Below, piece by piece: positions 9,110 to 19,160 of a DNA stretch of 64,000 nucleotides. This stretch comes from Sphaerospermopsis torques-reginae ITEP-024 (GTDB taxonomy: Bacteria > Cyanobacteriota > Cyanobacteriia > Cyanobacteriales > Nostocaceae), in contig NZ_CP080598.1 of NCBI RefSeq assembly GCF_019598945.1, positions 3,472,001 to 3,536,000 of the forward strand, given 5' to 3'. Both the position numbers and the translations under genes were made by a program. Within the stretch, counting starts at the first letter, position 1. Each line of letters starts with the position of its first letter. Under the pieces are notes generated by a model that saw nothing but the letters and a program-made list of their open reading frames with translations, was not told the origin of the DNA and searched no databases.

Positions 9110-9535
9110 TGTCTGAATCAGGATGTCCAGGATTATAGGATTTTCAGGATGTTTTTTGATGATGGTTTGTGGGGATATTAGGATTTTCAGGATGTTTTTT
9201 GATGATGGTTGTTCAATGATTATCAACTATCTATAAATTACCATCCTGTAAATCCTTTAATCCTGGTTATCCTGATTCTGACAAAATGCAACTTTCATCA
9301 CCAACGAACTATCTAAAAATTACTATCCTGTAAATCCTTTAATCCTGGTTATCCTGATTCTGACAAATACAACTTTCATCACCAACGAACTATCTAAAAA
9401 AGACCATCCTGTAAATCCTTTAATCCTGGTTATCCTGATTCTGACAAATACAACTTTCATCACCAACGAACTATCTAAAAAAGACCATCCTGTAAATCCT
9501 TTAATCCTGGTTATCCTGATTCTGACAAATGCAAA
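9110..9535. repeat. Dispersed ATCAGGATGTCCAGGAT repeat, single copies and an 81-bp tandem array
   Basis: Two copies in one orientation (from 9114 and near 9170) are followed by four inverted copies (TCCTGTAAATCCTTTAATCC..., starting near 9243, 9325, 9406, 9487) spaced by about 81 bp with a shared CAACTTTCATCACCAACGAAC linker. The same core recurs at 27058-27866, 28784, 48014, 55309, 59818, 61305 and 62303. Nothing coding is seen in 9020-9697. Confidence 0.85.
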
Positions 9536-9621
9536 CAGATAAACACAGATAAAAATTAAAACCTTTTACCTCTGTCTCCTCTGTGTCTGAAATGATTCGC
9601 TATCATAAAACCTATAGAAAA

Positions 9622-9670
9622 TCTCTATTAAACCCTCTTACCTTCGTGTCCTTTGCGTTCTTTGCGGTTC
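9622..9670 (-). repeat. About 49-bp repeat, left of sbcD-like gene
   Basis: Inverted relative to 11002-11050; the motif contains GTGTCCTTTGCG and TTTGCGGTTC. A third copy lies at 48130-48182. Confidence 0.7.
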
Positions 9671-9697
9671 GTTTCAAAAAAAATCCCACTCAGCAAC

Positions 9698-10924
9698 ATG
9701 ATCAAAATCCTACACCTTTCAGACATCCACATAGGAAGCGGTTTCTCCCACGGCCGCATCAACCCCACCACAGGCTTAAATACACGATTAGAAGATTTTG
9801 TCAATACCCTATCTTTATGTATTGATCGCGCTTTATCAGAACCAGTAGATATGGTGATTTTTGGAGGTGATGCTTTTCCCGATGCCACACCCGCACCCTA
9901 CGTACAAGAAGCATTTGCTAGTCAGTTCCGCCGCCTTGTAGATGCCAATATTCCTACAGTTTTATTAGTTGGTAATCATGACCTACATTCCCAAGGTGTG
10001 GGCGGTGCAAGTCTCAATATTTACCGTACTCTTGGCGTTCCTGGTTTCGTCGTTGGTGATACTTTAACTACCCATCATATCCACACCCGTAACGGTAAAG
10101 TACAAGTTATTACCCTTCCTTGGTTGACTCGTTCTATGTTGATGACTCGTAAAGAAACAGCGGGTTTATCTATGGCTGAAGTCAATCAACTTTTAACGGA
10201 ACGCTTAGAAGTAGTTTTAGAAGGAGAAGTGAGAAAACTTGATCCTGATGTACCTACCGTGCTTTTAGCCCATTTAATGGCTGACAATGCGATGTTAGGT
10301 GCAGAACGTTTGTTAGCTGTGGGCAAGGGTTTTACTTTGCCTATTTCTTTATTAACACGACCATGTTTTGATTATGTTGCTTTAGGTCATGTTCACTATC
10401 ATCAAAATCTAAATAAATCTAATGATCCACCGGTGATTTATCCTGGGAGTATTGAACGGGTTGATTTTAGTGAGGAGAAGGAAGATAAAGGTTATGTGAT
10501 GGTAGAGTTGGAAAAAGGTAATGTAGAGTGGGAATTTTGTTCTTTACCTGTGCGGACATTTCGTACTATTGAGGTAGATTTATCTAAAAGTGATGATCCG
10601 CAGGAAGTTTTGTTGAAGGCAATATCCAAGTATAATCTTGAAGAAACTGTAGTTAGGTTAATCTATAAATTGCGTTCTGAACAATTAGATTTAATAGAAA
10701 ATTCCGCAATTCATAAAGCTTTAAATACAGCACATACTTATACAATTCAACCAGAATTAGTTAGTCAATTAGCTAAACCTCGGATTCCTGAATTAAGCGC
10801 CAGTAGCAGTATAGATCCGATGGAAGCTTTAAGAACTTATTTAAATAATCGGGATGATTTAAAAGATATTGCTGCATCTATGTTAGAAGCAGCAGAAAAT
10901 CTCTTAGTGGAAGAAATTTATTGA
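9698..10924 (+). CDS. sbcD: SbcD/Mre11-type DNA repair exonuclease (metallophosphoesterase)
   Basis: I start at the ATG at 9698 (MIKILHLSDIHIG) because the 15 residues encoded upstream come from a dispersed repeat. The 408-residue protein carries all phosphoesterase metal motifs: DIHIG, GGDAFPD, VGNHDLH and GHVHYH, then the capping domain. SbcD works with the SbcC ATPase in cleaving hairpins and processing double-strand breaks. SbcC is not adjacent, which is common in cyanobacteria. The gene is flanked by inverted copies of one repeat. Confidence 0.9.
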   Translation: MIKILHLSDIHIGSGFSHGRINPTTGLNTRLEDFVNTLSLCIDRALSEPVDMVIFGGDAFPDATPAPYVQEAFASQFRRLVDANIPTVLLVGNHDLHSQGVGGASLNIYRTLGVPGFVVGDTLTTHHIHTRNGKVQVITLPWLTRSMLMTRKETAGLSMAEVNQLLTERLEVVLEGEVRKLDPDVPTVLLAHLMADNAMLGAERLLAVGKGFTLPISLLTRPCFDYVALGHVHYHQNLNKSNDPPVIYPGSIERVDFSEEKEDKGYVMVELEKGNVEWEFCSLPVRTFRTIEVDLSKSDDPQEVLLKAISKYNLEETVVRLIYKLRSEQLDLIENSAIHKALNTAHTYTIQPELVSQLAKPRIPELSASSSIDPMEALRTYLNNRDDLKDIAASMLEAAENLLVEEIY

Positions 10925-11001
10925 ACACAAACTGGATCATCCCAAATGTGTAAATTTATTTTTATCTATGGAAATAATATGCACCAAAGCTGAATATGAT
11001 T

Positions 11002-11050
11002 GAACCGCAAAGGGCGCAAAGGACACAAAGGTAAGAGGGTTGATCGAGAG
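11002..11050 (+). repeat. About 49-bp repeat, right of sbcD-like gene
   Basis: GAACCGCAAAGG...GGTAAGAGGGTT, inverse of the copy at 9622-9670. Flanking bases (CATCCCAAATGTGTAAAT at 10940, GGGATGCTCCCA at 11086) also recur around 48131-48252, so the full unit is longer on this side. Confidence 0.7.
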
Positions 11051-11128
11051 TTTTTGGTGTGGCTGTGTTTATTTTTTTCAACATTGGGATGCTCCCACAC
11101 AAACTGCAATTTATCTGCCAAAATTCAA

Positions 11129-11317
11129 CTAAAAACCTTCCCCTCTATTCAATCTTTCTTCATGTTTGGTAATTACCCACAGTGCATGAATACTACCAGG
11201 AAGCCAACCTAACAAGGTTAACAAAATGTTAATTATCAAAGTTATACCTACACCTTCTGTCAGAAATACTCCCACAGGAGGTAAGAATAAACCAAGCAGC
11301 AAACGAGTTAATTTCAT
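11129..11317 (-). CDS. PMP3/YqaE (UPF0057) small membrane protein
   Basis: 62 residues with two membrane segments, the family signature LPPVGVFLTEG in the first helix turn and INILLTLLGWLPGSIHALWVI in the second (shown here as positions 29-49). Proteins of this family sit in the plasma membrane and are linked to salt and cold stress and membrane potential; the mechanism is unknown. It lies 42 bp downstream of the next membrane gene on the same strand, so the two may be co-transcribed. Confidence 0.9.
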   Translation of the reverse strand: MKLTRLLLGLFLPPVGVFLTEGVGITLIINILLTLLGWLPGSIHALWVITKHEERLNRGEGF

Positions 11318-11359
11318 GAGATAATTCCTACTTTTTCAAAACTACTTACTTTCTTTAAT

Positions 11360-11749
11360 TTAAGATTCAGTCGTGATTTGACTATTATTGCCTTGTAACT
11401 CCAGATTTTTTTCTGCAAAGTATTTATTGATGAAGGTATTAGCCAAAGATAGAACTACTGGAGCGAGAATAAAAGCAATAATTCCTTGTACTCTAAACCC
11501 AGGAACTAAAACTGATGCTAACCAAAAACAAATTCCATTAACTACTAAAGAAAATCCACCGAAAGTTACATAAGTCAATGGTAAAGATAGGGAGGAAATA
11601 ATTGGTTTAATTGAACCATTAATTACACCAATTACTAACCCTGCAATTAAAGCTGCGGGAAAATTGGCAATCCTCACACCAGGAAAGATGATATCGACAA
11701 TTAACAAGCTTAATGCTGTTGCGAGTGCGGTTAAGAATGTCGCCCACAT
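11360..11749 (-). CDS. Phage holin superfamily IV-type membrane protein (DUF360-like)
   Basis: The 129-residue protein has four predicted membrane segments and the pattern INGSIKPIISSLSLPLTYVT typical of the Phage_holin_4_2 family. Despite the name, such proteins are widespread chromosomal membrane proteins of unknown role and no phage genes are near. ATG start at 11749. C-terminal tail is polar (NSQITTES). Confidence 0.88.
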   Translation of the reverse strand: MWATFLTALATALSLLIVDIIFPGVRIANFPAALIAGLVIGVINGSIKPIISSLSLPLTYVTFGGFSLVVNGICFWLASVLVPGFRVQGIIAFILAPVVLSLANTFINKYFAEKNLELQGNNSQITTES

Positions 11750-11951
11750 TATTTTTACCTCTGTAACTGCTACTTTTATTTTTAAAGAATTTTGCAGTTT
11801 TCACATCTGTTGATGGATAGGATTGAGGTATGTCGAAAGGAGGATTTTTTGCACGCAGAGGCGCAGAGTCGCAGAGAGAATTAGATTCTTTCTTTGCGTC
11901 TACCCTGCGGGATCTCCTGACGGAGATTGCGTCTTTGCGTGAGGGTTAATT

Positions 11952-14111
11952 CTATTGTTTTACTGCTTTCATGGATAAACCAATGCGTTTTAATTTTTCG
12001 TTCACTTCTAACACTCTGACTTTTACTACTTGTCCAACTTTAACTATTTTCTTAGGATCATCTACAAATCTATCTGCAAGTTGGGATATGTGAACTAAAC
12101 CATCTTGATGTACTCCGATATCAACAAATGCACCAAAGTTAGCAACATTTGTGATTATTCCTTCTAGTTCCATTCCCTCTTTTAAGTCGCTAATTTCTTT
12201 TATTCCTTCTTTGAAGGTTGCATACTTAAATTCTGCACGGGGATCTCTTCCTGGTTTTTCTAGTTCGTTGAGAATGTCACGCAGTGTGGGTTCTCCAATG
12301 GTGTCAGTTACGTATTTTTTGAGGTTGGTTTTTTTCAGGTTTTCGGCTATTTGTGTTACCTGTTTTAATGGTACTTGTAAATCTTTAGCGATCGCCTCTA
12401 CTACAGGATAACTTTCTGGGTGAACTGCGGTGTTATCTAAGGGGTTTTCTCCATCTCTAATTCTTAAAAAACCTGCTGCTTGTTCAAATGCTTTGAGTCC
12501 TAATTTCGCTACTTTTAACAGTTGTTTGCGATTTTTGAATGCGCCATTTTGGTTGCGATAAGCAATAATATTGTTAGCAACTGTGGGGGTAATTCCTGAA
12601 ACAAAGGTTAGCAATTCTTTGGATGCGGTGTTTAAATCTACTCCCACATAATTCACACAACTTTCTACTGTTTCATCGAGTTTCTTTTTCAGCAATTTTT
12701 GATCAACATCGTGTTGATATTGTCCTACACCAATTGATTTGGGGTCAATTTTTACTAATTCTGCTAGGGGATCTTGTAATCTTCTCCCGATACTAATTGC
12801 ACCTCTGACGGTAACATCTAAATCAGGAAATTCTGCAAGTGCAACTTTGCTGGCTGAATATATGGAAGCACCAGATTCATTGACTATAACTTTAACCGGT
12901 TTTCTTTCACAAGTTGTTAATACTTCTGTTACAAATTCATCGGTTTCACGGGATGCTGTTCCGTTACCAATGGCGATTAATTCAATGTTGTATTTTTCGA
13001 TTAATTTCTTTAGTGTTTGTGCTGCTTTTTGTCGTTGTTCTGCTGCTTGATGAGGGAATACAGCTTGATATTCTAAGAATTTACCAGTTTGATCCAAAAC
13101 TGCAACTTTGCAACCTGTTCTAAAACCTGGATCTACAGCTAAAGTTGGTTTCATTCCCGCAGGTGCAGATAATAATAATTCCCGCAAATTAGCTTCAAAG
13201 GTTTTGATTGATTCTATATCAGAATAAGTTTTCTTTTCAGAAATTACTTCACTGATAAGTGAGGTTTTCATCAAGCGGTTAAAGGCATCTTTTAACATTG
13301 CTTGATAAAAGTCTCTGATATTTCTAACTTTGGTTTTAATTTCTTGGGATTCTAAATAAGAAAGTACAAAATCTTCATCAAAATCAATGTCAAAATTTAA
13401 GATTTTTTCCGCTTCCCCCCGACACAAAGCCAACATATTATGAGGGGCAATATTTTTGACTTTGATTTGATAATTGCGGTACATTTCAAATTTGGTTGTA
13501 CCTTCAGGATGTTCTTCTTTAATACGGGAAACAAACACCCCTTCAGCTAAGAAATAATCCCGCAGATAGGCACGTAATTCAGCTTTTTCTGCTACTTCTT
13601 CAGCTAAAATATCTGATGCGCCTTTTAATGCTTCCTCTGCATTTTTTACGCCTTTTTCTTCAGAAATATATTTTGCTGCTTCTGTTTCTAAGTCAGCACC
13701 TACGCCATTTTTCACATTTAATGATTTAATAAATGCTGCTAAAGGTTCTAGTCCTTTCTCTCTAGCGATAGTTGCACGAGTGCGGCGTTTTGGTTTGTAT
13801 GGTAAGTATAAATCCTCAAGTTCTGTTTTTTGCAGACAAGATTCGATTTTCTCTTTTAGTTCTTCTGTGAGTTTACCTTGTTCGGTAATCGCATTTAAAA
13901 TTACTTGCTTTCTTTCTTCTAATTCTGTTACGTATGTATGTCTATCAGATAATTCCCGCAATTGCACTTCGTTCATTTCTCCAGTGCGTTCTTTGCGATA
14001 CCGTGCAATAAAGGGAATTGTCGCACCTTCAGCGAAAAGTTCCAGTGCGTTCTGCACCTGACGGGGTTTGAGTTCTAGTTCTGTTGCTAGTAATTGCGGA
14101 ATGTTCAACAT
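11952..14111 (-). CDS. tex: Tex-family RNA-binding transcription accessory protein
   Basis: 719 residues, normal for Tex. The N-terminus (LKPRQVQNALELFAEGATIPFIARYRKERTG) is the classic Tex helical entry; the middle has the YqgF-like nuclease fold (AVDPGFRTGCKVAV), followed by helix-hairpin-helix modules and a C-terminal S1 RNA-binding domain (about residues 640-715, GIITNVANFGAFVDIGVHQDG). Tex associates with RNA polymerase and affects transcription and virulence gene expression in other bacteria. The gene stands alone. Confidence 0.97.
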   Translation of the reverse strand: MLNIPQLLATELELKPRQVQNALELFAEGATIPFIARYRKERTGEMNEVQLRELSDRHTYVTELEERKQVILNAITEQGKLTEELKEKIESCLQKTELEDLYLPYKPKRRTRATIAREKGLEPLAAFIKSLNVKNGVGADLETEAAKYISEEKGVKNAEEALKGASDILAEEVAEKAELRAYLRDYFLAEGVFVSRIKEEHPEGTTKFEMYRNYQIKVKNIAPHNMLALCRGEAEKILNFDIDFDEDFVLSYLESQEIKTKVRNIRDFYQAMLKDAFNRLMKTSLISEVISEKKTYSDIESIKTFEANLRELLLSAPAGMKPTLAVDPGFRTGCKVAVLDQTGKFLEYQAVFPHQAAEQRQKAAQTLKKLIEKYNIELIAIGNGTASRETDEFVTEVLTTCERKPVKVIVNESGASIYSASKVALAEFPDLDVTVRGAISIGRRLQDPLAELVKIDPKSIGVGQYQHDVDQKLLKKKLDETVESCVNYVGVDLNTASKELLTFVSGITPTVANNIIAYRNQNGAFKNRKQLLKVAKLGLKAFEQAAGFLRIRDGENPLDNTAVHPESYPVVEAIAKDLQVPLKQVTQIAENLKKTNLKKYVTDTIGEPTLRDILNELEKPGRDPRAEFKYATFKEGIKEISDLKEGMELEGIITNVANFGAFVDIGVHQDGLVHISQLADRFVDDPKKIVKVGQVVKVRVLEVNEKLKRIGLSMKAVKQ

Positions 14112-14326
14112 TCGATTTTTTAGTTAAAAATGCTACTTCAAAATTTAATATGCTTGCTCAATATGTGAGTACAAGCTTGTAAATGGCATAATATACCCAA
14201 TTATATAATTTAAACTGTTTCCTATCCTCAGTTTAAGCTTTGTTCAAGAAAAATATTGTAAAATTCTTGTAAAGGAAACATACGTAAGTGTATAATCAAT
14301 CCTTATTATCAACATAGGTTGAATCT

Positions 14327-14578
14327 ATGGATTTCAACTATGAGGCTGTTAGTTCAGGATTTGGTAAAATGCCTTTGTTTTTTCTGATTCCATTACTTAC
14401 TGGGTTAGTTACTGGTTATTTTTGGAACAAACATAATGATGAAGTTGCTTGTATTTCAGGTGTATTGACGGCTGTAACGCTGATTTTGAGCCTGATTGTT
14501 GCACCTTGGCAAATTCAGTTAAGTTTGTTAGTTTTTGTACTTTTTCTTTCTAACAAGTTGTTGAAGAAATTTTATTAA
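14327..14578 (+). CDS. Small membrane protein, unknown
   Basis: 83 residues with three hydrophobic stretches (about 15-31, 41-58, 61-77) and a basic end (NKLLKKFY). It is divergent from tex with its own upstream region. I do not recognise a family. It is followed by STRR-type repeats. Confidence 0.6.
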   Translation: MDFNYEAVSSGFGKMPLFFLIPLLTGLVTGYFWNKHNDEVACISGVLTAVTLILSLIVAPWQIQLSLLVFVLFLSNKLLKKFY

Positions 14579-14753
14579 ACGGCTCAGAATTCAGGAGTCA
14601 GGAGTCAGGAGTCAAAATATTTAGGGCTTGTGGTAAAAAAGTAGTAATGCGACTCTACTCTTTTCCCTTGTCATAACGACAATTTTTAACGCCCACTTAT
14701 TTAGTTACCAATTACCAATTACCCATTACCAATTACCAATTACCAATTACCAA

Positions 14754-17375
14754 TTATGAATTAATTTCCCCTCTCACTAAAATTACTGTACTATCAACAC
14801 CAGAAGCAATATTTTCAGGAATATTACCGTGAATTGCTTGTTGTAGTAAACCCTCACGAGAAGCACCCAAAACTACAACATCAAAATCTTCTTTCTTGAC
14901 TAAATTAATTACCCCTTCAGTAACAGAATCAGCTTCTATAGGTGTTGCAAAAACATTACTATGTAAATTGCGATGTCGGATTAACTGACGAGTATATTCT
15001 TCTAAAAATTGCATATTAGGTTTTAATTCCGATGGTTTAAATACTTGAGTGAGGCGAATTTCTGGCTCATTTCCTAATGTGACTAAAGCTGGTAATAATT
15101 TAATAGCTATAGGTGCATTTGGTCCCCCTGCCATTGGTACTAACCAACGGTTAAAATAGGGATGTTTTAAATAATTACCTAACTTAACGACAACTACATC
15201 ACAGGTAGCTTGACGAATTATAGTATCAACAACAGTACCAAAAATGCGTCCTGGGGTGGAAGTATTTCCTTTCCAACCCATGAAAGTTAAATCTATATGA
15301 CGTTCTTTAATTGTTTCTAAAATGGCTTGGGCGACATCATGGGCGACTCTTATTTGTGTATGAATGGGAATATCCCATTTTTTGGCTAAAGCTTCTGCTT
15401 TGTTAAGTAAACGACGACTTTTAGTAGTTCTAACTTTTGTTTCTGAGGGGGAACTGTTACGGGATACTAAAATAATTTGTAAACACTCTAATTCATAATG
15501 GCGATCGCGGGCAATAGTAGCAGCCATTTTTAAAATAGTTTCTGCTGTATCTGGGTTAGCAAGTGTAACTAATAATCTACCTCTACCAATATTAGGCGAT
15601 CGCGTCTGATAAACAACATAAGATGGTTCTGGTTGTGGTCCAGTAACGCCATTTTTACAGTTCAGACGATCTGCTTCTGCTCTAATAATATCTGCACGAG
15701 TAATAATACCAATCAGTTTTTGTTTTTCTACCACTGGTAAACGACTAATTTGATAACGATCCAGTAAATACAGTACATCACTCAAGGTTTGTGTCGGCTT
15801 AACTGTGATTGGTTTTGGTGTCATTATTTCCCTTAAAACTGTATGCTGGAAGGGGTAAATATTTTGTATATCTGATTGAGTAATAATTCCCACTAATTGA
15901 TTTTTTTCTACCACTGGAAAACCCCGATGATGAGAACGAGAAAAGGCTTGAATTGATTCTTCTATAGACATTTCTGCCTCTAGAGTTTCTACCCGTTGCT
16001 GCATTACATCCTGGGCTTTTAATTCTGTTAATACCCCTTCAAGTGGAACATTTTTTTGTAGTTTGATCCCATTCAATTGTAAAAGTTTTTCATACAGTGA
16101 ACCAGGTAAAACTTGATCGGCAACTAAATAAGAGGTGACAGAAACAATCATCAAAGGTAATACAAGATTGAAATCTGTTGTCATTTCAAAAATAATGACA
16201 ATAGCTGTCATTGGAACTTTAGAAACGGCGCTAAAAAATCCCCCCATTCCTGCTAAAGCGTAGGTAGTCGGAGAACCAAAACCCCACAGTTGAAACTCAC
16301 AAACTCCAACTATATGACCTAAACAAGAACCTAAAATTAAACTGGGTGCAAATAATCCTCCTGGTGCGCCAGAACCAAAAGCAATTAATGTTAAAATAAA
16401 TTGAGTAATAAAAGTGATAATTGCTAACAAAAGATTCGGTTGACTAGCAATCATATACTCCCGCAAACCAGCATTATCACGATAATATTCTGGGAGTAAA
16501 GCCACAATTAAACCCGAAATCAAGCCAGCTAAAGCCACTCTTAAAGATAAGCTAATGTGTAATCTCCGATAAGTTTTAATACTGAATATTAAACCGTGAT
16601 TAAATACAGCACCTAGCAACCCTGCCAACACACCCAACAATAAAAATATAGGAATTTCTTGCAGGGAGAATCTGCTAGAATAGTTCATTAATTCCAGGTT
16701 TAGTTGCAAACTTCCACCACCTAATAATCGGGAAATTACACCACCGATAAAACAGGCAATAATGGCAGTTCCTAAAGTTAGTCCTGATAAATCTTGGAGT
16801 AATTCTTCAATAATAAATAATACCCCAGCAATAGGGGCATTAAAAGCAGCGGATAAACCTGCTCCCGCACCTGCGGCGATCATTTGGCGACGATGTTCTG
16901 GAGAAGTGGGAAAAATGCGACTCATTCCGGCCGCTAAACCTGCACCCACTTGCACCGTGGGACCTTGTCTTCCTAATGTGATACCTGAACCCAAGGCAAT
17001 GATAGCACTGAGTAACTTAATCAATGCCACCCGCCAGGATAACTTAATAGGAATATTGGCAAGACTAGCTTTAACTTGAGGAATACCACTACCAGCTGCT
17101 TCTGGTGCTAACCTTTGCACCAACCAACCAGCTAAAAAGCCAAAACTCATCCCAATTAAAGGTAAAGTTAGCCAAGCTGGTAAAATTTGGGTACTGTGAA
17201 CTCGCCATGTTCCTAACCAACCTGAACCTTGTTTGAGTAATACTGCTGATAAAGCTGCAATAATTCCTATCGCACAAGCTTCAACATTGGCATAGCCCAT
17301 TGAAGATATTGTTAAACTTTTTTTGGACTGCCACAAGTTGCGAAAACGCTGGGTTAGTATGTCCGGGGAAATCAT
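14754..17375 (-). CDS. ClC chloride channel/transporter with CBS pair and two Usp-like domains
   Basis: 873 residues. Residues 1-430 are a ClC core with GSGIP (95-99), the GRxGP motif (135-139), FIIEE and GAPGGLFAPSLILG. Residues about 445-570 are two CBS domains (DVMQQRVETLE..., REIMTPKPITV...), followed by universal-stress-protein-like domains to the end. Family members move chloride or other anions, some in exchange for protons; CBS and Usp parts usually bind nucleotides. The gating glutamate of GREGP is replaced by Gln137 while the internal EE pair that carries the proton glutamate is kept, so coupling may be altered. It stands alone between repeat tracts. Confidence 0.95.
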   Translation of the reverse strand: MISPDILTQRFRNLWQSKKSLTISSMGYANVEACAIGIIAALSAVLLKQGSGWLGTWRVHSTQILPAWLTLPLIGMSFGFLAGWLVQRLAPEAAGSGIPQVKASLANIPIKLSWRVALIKLLSAIIALGSGITLGRQGPTVQVGAGLAAGMSRIFPTSPEHRRQMIAAGAGAGLSAAFNAPIAGVLFIIEELLQDLSGLTLGTAIIACFIGGVISRLLGGGSLQLNLELMNYSSRFSLQEIPIFLLLGVLAGLLGAVFNHGLIFSIKTYRRLHISLSLRVALAGLISGLIVALLPEYYRDNAGLREYMIASQPNLLLAIITFITQFILTLIAFGSGAPGGLFAPSLILGSCLGHIVGVCEFQLWGFGSPTTYALAGMGGFFSAVSKVPMTAIVIIFEMTTDFNLVLPLMIVSVTSYLVADQVLPGSLYEKLLQLNGIKLQKNVPLEGVLTELKAQDVMQQRVETLEAEMSIEESIQAFSRSHHRGFPVVEKNQLVGIITQSDIQNIYPFQHTVLREIMTPKPITVKPTQTLSDVLYLLDRYQISRLPVVEKQKLIGIITRADIIRAEADRLNCKNGVTGPQPEPSYVVYQTRSPNIGRGRLLVTLANPDTAETILKMAATIARDRHYELECLQIILVSRNSSPSETKVRTTKSRRLLNKAEALAKKWDIPIHTQIRVAHDVAQAILETIKERHIDLTFMGWKGNTSTPGRIFGTVVDTIIRQATCDVVVVKLGNYLKHPYFNRWLVPMAGGPNAPIAIKLLPALVTLGNEPEIRLTQVFKPSELKPNMQFLEEYTRQLIRHRNLHSNVFATPIEADSVTEGVINLVKKEDFDVVVLGASREGLLQQAIHGNIPENIASGVDSTVILVRGEINS

Positions 17376-17457
17376 AATTTAAAATTTAACATTCAATATT
17401 CAATATTCAAAATTGAAAAATAACCTCCATAAATCATAATTCTCTATAATGGCTCAT

Positions 17458-17574
17458 TGGTGATTGGTAATTGGTAATTGGTAATTGGTAATTGGTAATT
17501 GGTAAAATTATTACCTATTCTCTCTTACCTTCTTACTGTCACCTGTCACCTGTCACCTGTCACCTGTCTCCTGA
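17458..17574. repeat. STRR tracts (GGTAATT and CACCTGT heptamers)
   Basis: TTGGTAATTGGTAATTGG-type heptamers at 17458-17505 and GTCACCTGTCACCTGT at 17538-17574, between ClC and pmbA. Similar GGTAATT tracts are at 14700-14756 and 42650-42683. Confidence 0.85.
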
Positions 17575-17576
17575 AA

Positions 17577-18890
17577 TCAACTATTTTTCCCAGTTGTAGA
17601 AAGTCCTTCCACTATCAAAGATGGAGTATAACAAGAACCATTCCAGTCTGCATCCCCACCTAATTTAACTATTTGTTTGAGGGCTGTGTAAATATTACCA
17701 GCAACCATTGTATCTTTAACTCTACCAATGATTTGACCTTTTTTTACCAAATATCCCAAATCAATATTGATAGAAAAATCACCAGAAATTCCTCCTCCTC
17801 CTCCTAGCATTTGATCAACAATTAAACCTTCATCCATATCTTGAATTAATTCTTGTAAGGTTGCCTTACCAGGTTGGATGAGAAAATTGAATAAACCAGG
17901 GGTGGGATAACTACCCAAACCAGGGCGAAAACCATTACCAGTGCTACCAATACCTAATAGTCTGCCAGTAGTGCGATCGCTATAAAAATTGCGTAAAATT
18001 CCGTTTTCGATGAATATCAAAGATTGGGTAGGATTGCCTTCATCATCAAAAGGACAACTGTAAGGACCTGCTTGAGGGTTTTGGTAAAGGGTGAGAGAGG
18101 GTGCAACAACAGGTTGACCTAATCTTTCTGCCCAAGGAGAAGCTTTTTCCAAGACTTGTTTACCATTTAAAGCTGCTTGTACTGTTCCCCAAATCATATC
18201 CGCAGCTTTGGAAGTAAATAAAACTGGAAACCGACCGCTAGGGGTAGAAACGTTTTCTTTTGCCCAATTTAATCGCTGTAAAATTTGATGTGCTACTCTG
18301 GTGGGATCAAGTTCACCACGTTGGGTTTGTCCATCCGCAACACTGAGAAAATCATCACCCCTGACCCATTCTGCGGACATATAGCAACTGAGAGTAGTAT
18401 CAGTATAGTGACAATCTAAACCTTTGCTGTTGATTAACCGAGTATTTTCTACATCACATTCCCAATCACTATTACAGAGAACATCAGGATAGACATCATG
18501 AACAAGAGCGATCGCACTTTTGCCCCAGTCTATCAATTTTTCCACTGGAACAGCTTCCCCCAAATCAGGGTAAGATTTTTCAGAATTACTACTGAGTTCT
18601 ACAGGTTCAGGGTGATTTAACTGACTGAGGGCTAAAGCTCGTTCTACCATCCCTTGAGGATCTACAGAACCATAAGCCACAGTCAGTCCCGGACAACCAT
18701 CGCGCCATAAACGTAGTGCTGTACCTTCAGCTTGACTGGTTTCTAGTTGTTTTAAGCGGTTGGCCTCAAAAAACACAGGACGAGAAAGCGATCGGGACTG
18801 ATACACTTCCGCCGCCTCTGCGCCAGATTTTAAAGCCAGTTCTAGCAACTGTTCCGCTAGTGTATCTTGTGACAATTTTGCAGAACCCAT
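17577..18890 (-). CDS. pmbA: TldD/PmbA family protein (PmbA/TldE type)
   Basis: 437 residues. The TldD/TldE pair acts as a metalloprotease that matures modified peptides and degrades unfolded ones. This protein lacks the HExxxH zinc motif of TldD, so it is the TldE/PmbA-type subunit. It has the glycine-rich block MLGGGGGISGDFS and the C-terminal GNIYTALKQIVKLG. The tldD partner is not in the window. Confidence 0.93.
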   Translation of the reverse strand: MGSAKLSQDTLAEQLLELALKSGAEAAEVYQSRSLSRPVFFEANRLKQLETSQAEGTALRLWRDGCPGLTVAYGSVDPQGMVERALALSQLNHPEPVELSSNSEKSYPDLGEAVPVEKLIDWGKSAIALVHDVYPDVLCNSDWECDVENTRLINSKGLDCHYTDTTLSCYMSAEWVRGDDFLSVADGQTQRGELDPTRVAHQILQRLNWAKENVSTPSGRFPVLFTSKAADMIWGTVQAALNGKQVLEKASPWAERLGQPVVAPSLTLYQNPQAGPYSCPFDDEGNPTQSLIFIENGILRNFYSDRTTGRLLGIGSTGNGFRPGLGSYPTPGLFNFLIQPGKATLQELIQDMDEGLIVDQMLGGGGGISGDFSINIDLGYLVKKGQIIGRVKDTMVAGNIYTALKQIVKLGGDADWNGSCYTPSLIVEGLSTTGKNS

Positions 18891-18983
18891 TTCCCTTGAT
18901 TAATTGTGGATTTTGGATGGTAAAGCTCAGATAGACCTAGCTATTATCTCATCAGCGTGCCTCAACAGTCGTAATTTTTGGGT

Positions 18984-19158
18984 AATTGGGGACTGGTGAT
19001 TGGTGATTGGTGATTGGTGACTGGTGATTGGTGATTGGTGACTGGGGGTTATCTCCCCTACTTCCCCTACTTCCCCTGCTCCCCTGCCTATTTACTGTCA
19101 CCTGTCACCTGTCACCTGTCACCTGTTACCTATCACCTGTCACCTGTCACCTGTCACC
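18984..19158. repeat. STRR tracts (GGTGATT and CACCTGT heptamers)
   Basis: Tandem GGTGATT/GGTGACT heptamers at about 18984-19050 and CACCTGT heptamers at 19094-19158 fill the gap between pmbA and the tab2 gene. No gene is seen. Confidence 0.85.
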
Positions 19159-19160
19159 TA

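Noticed and set aside
12739..13123. Plus-strand frames inside tex
   Set aside because: Shadow frames of a well-recognised gene.
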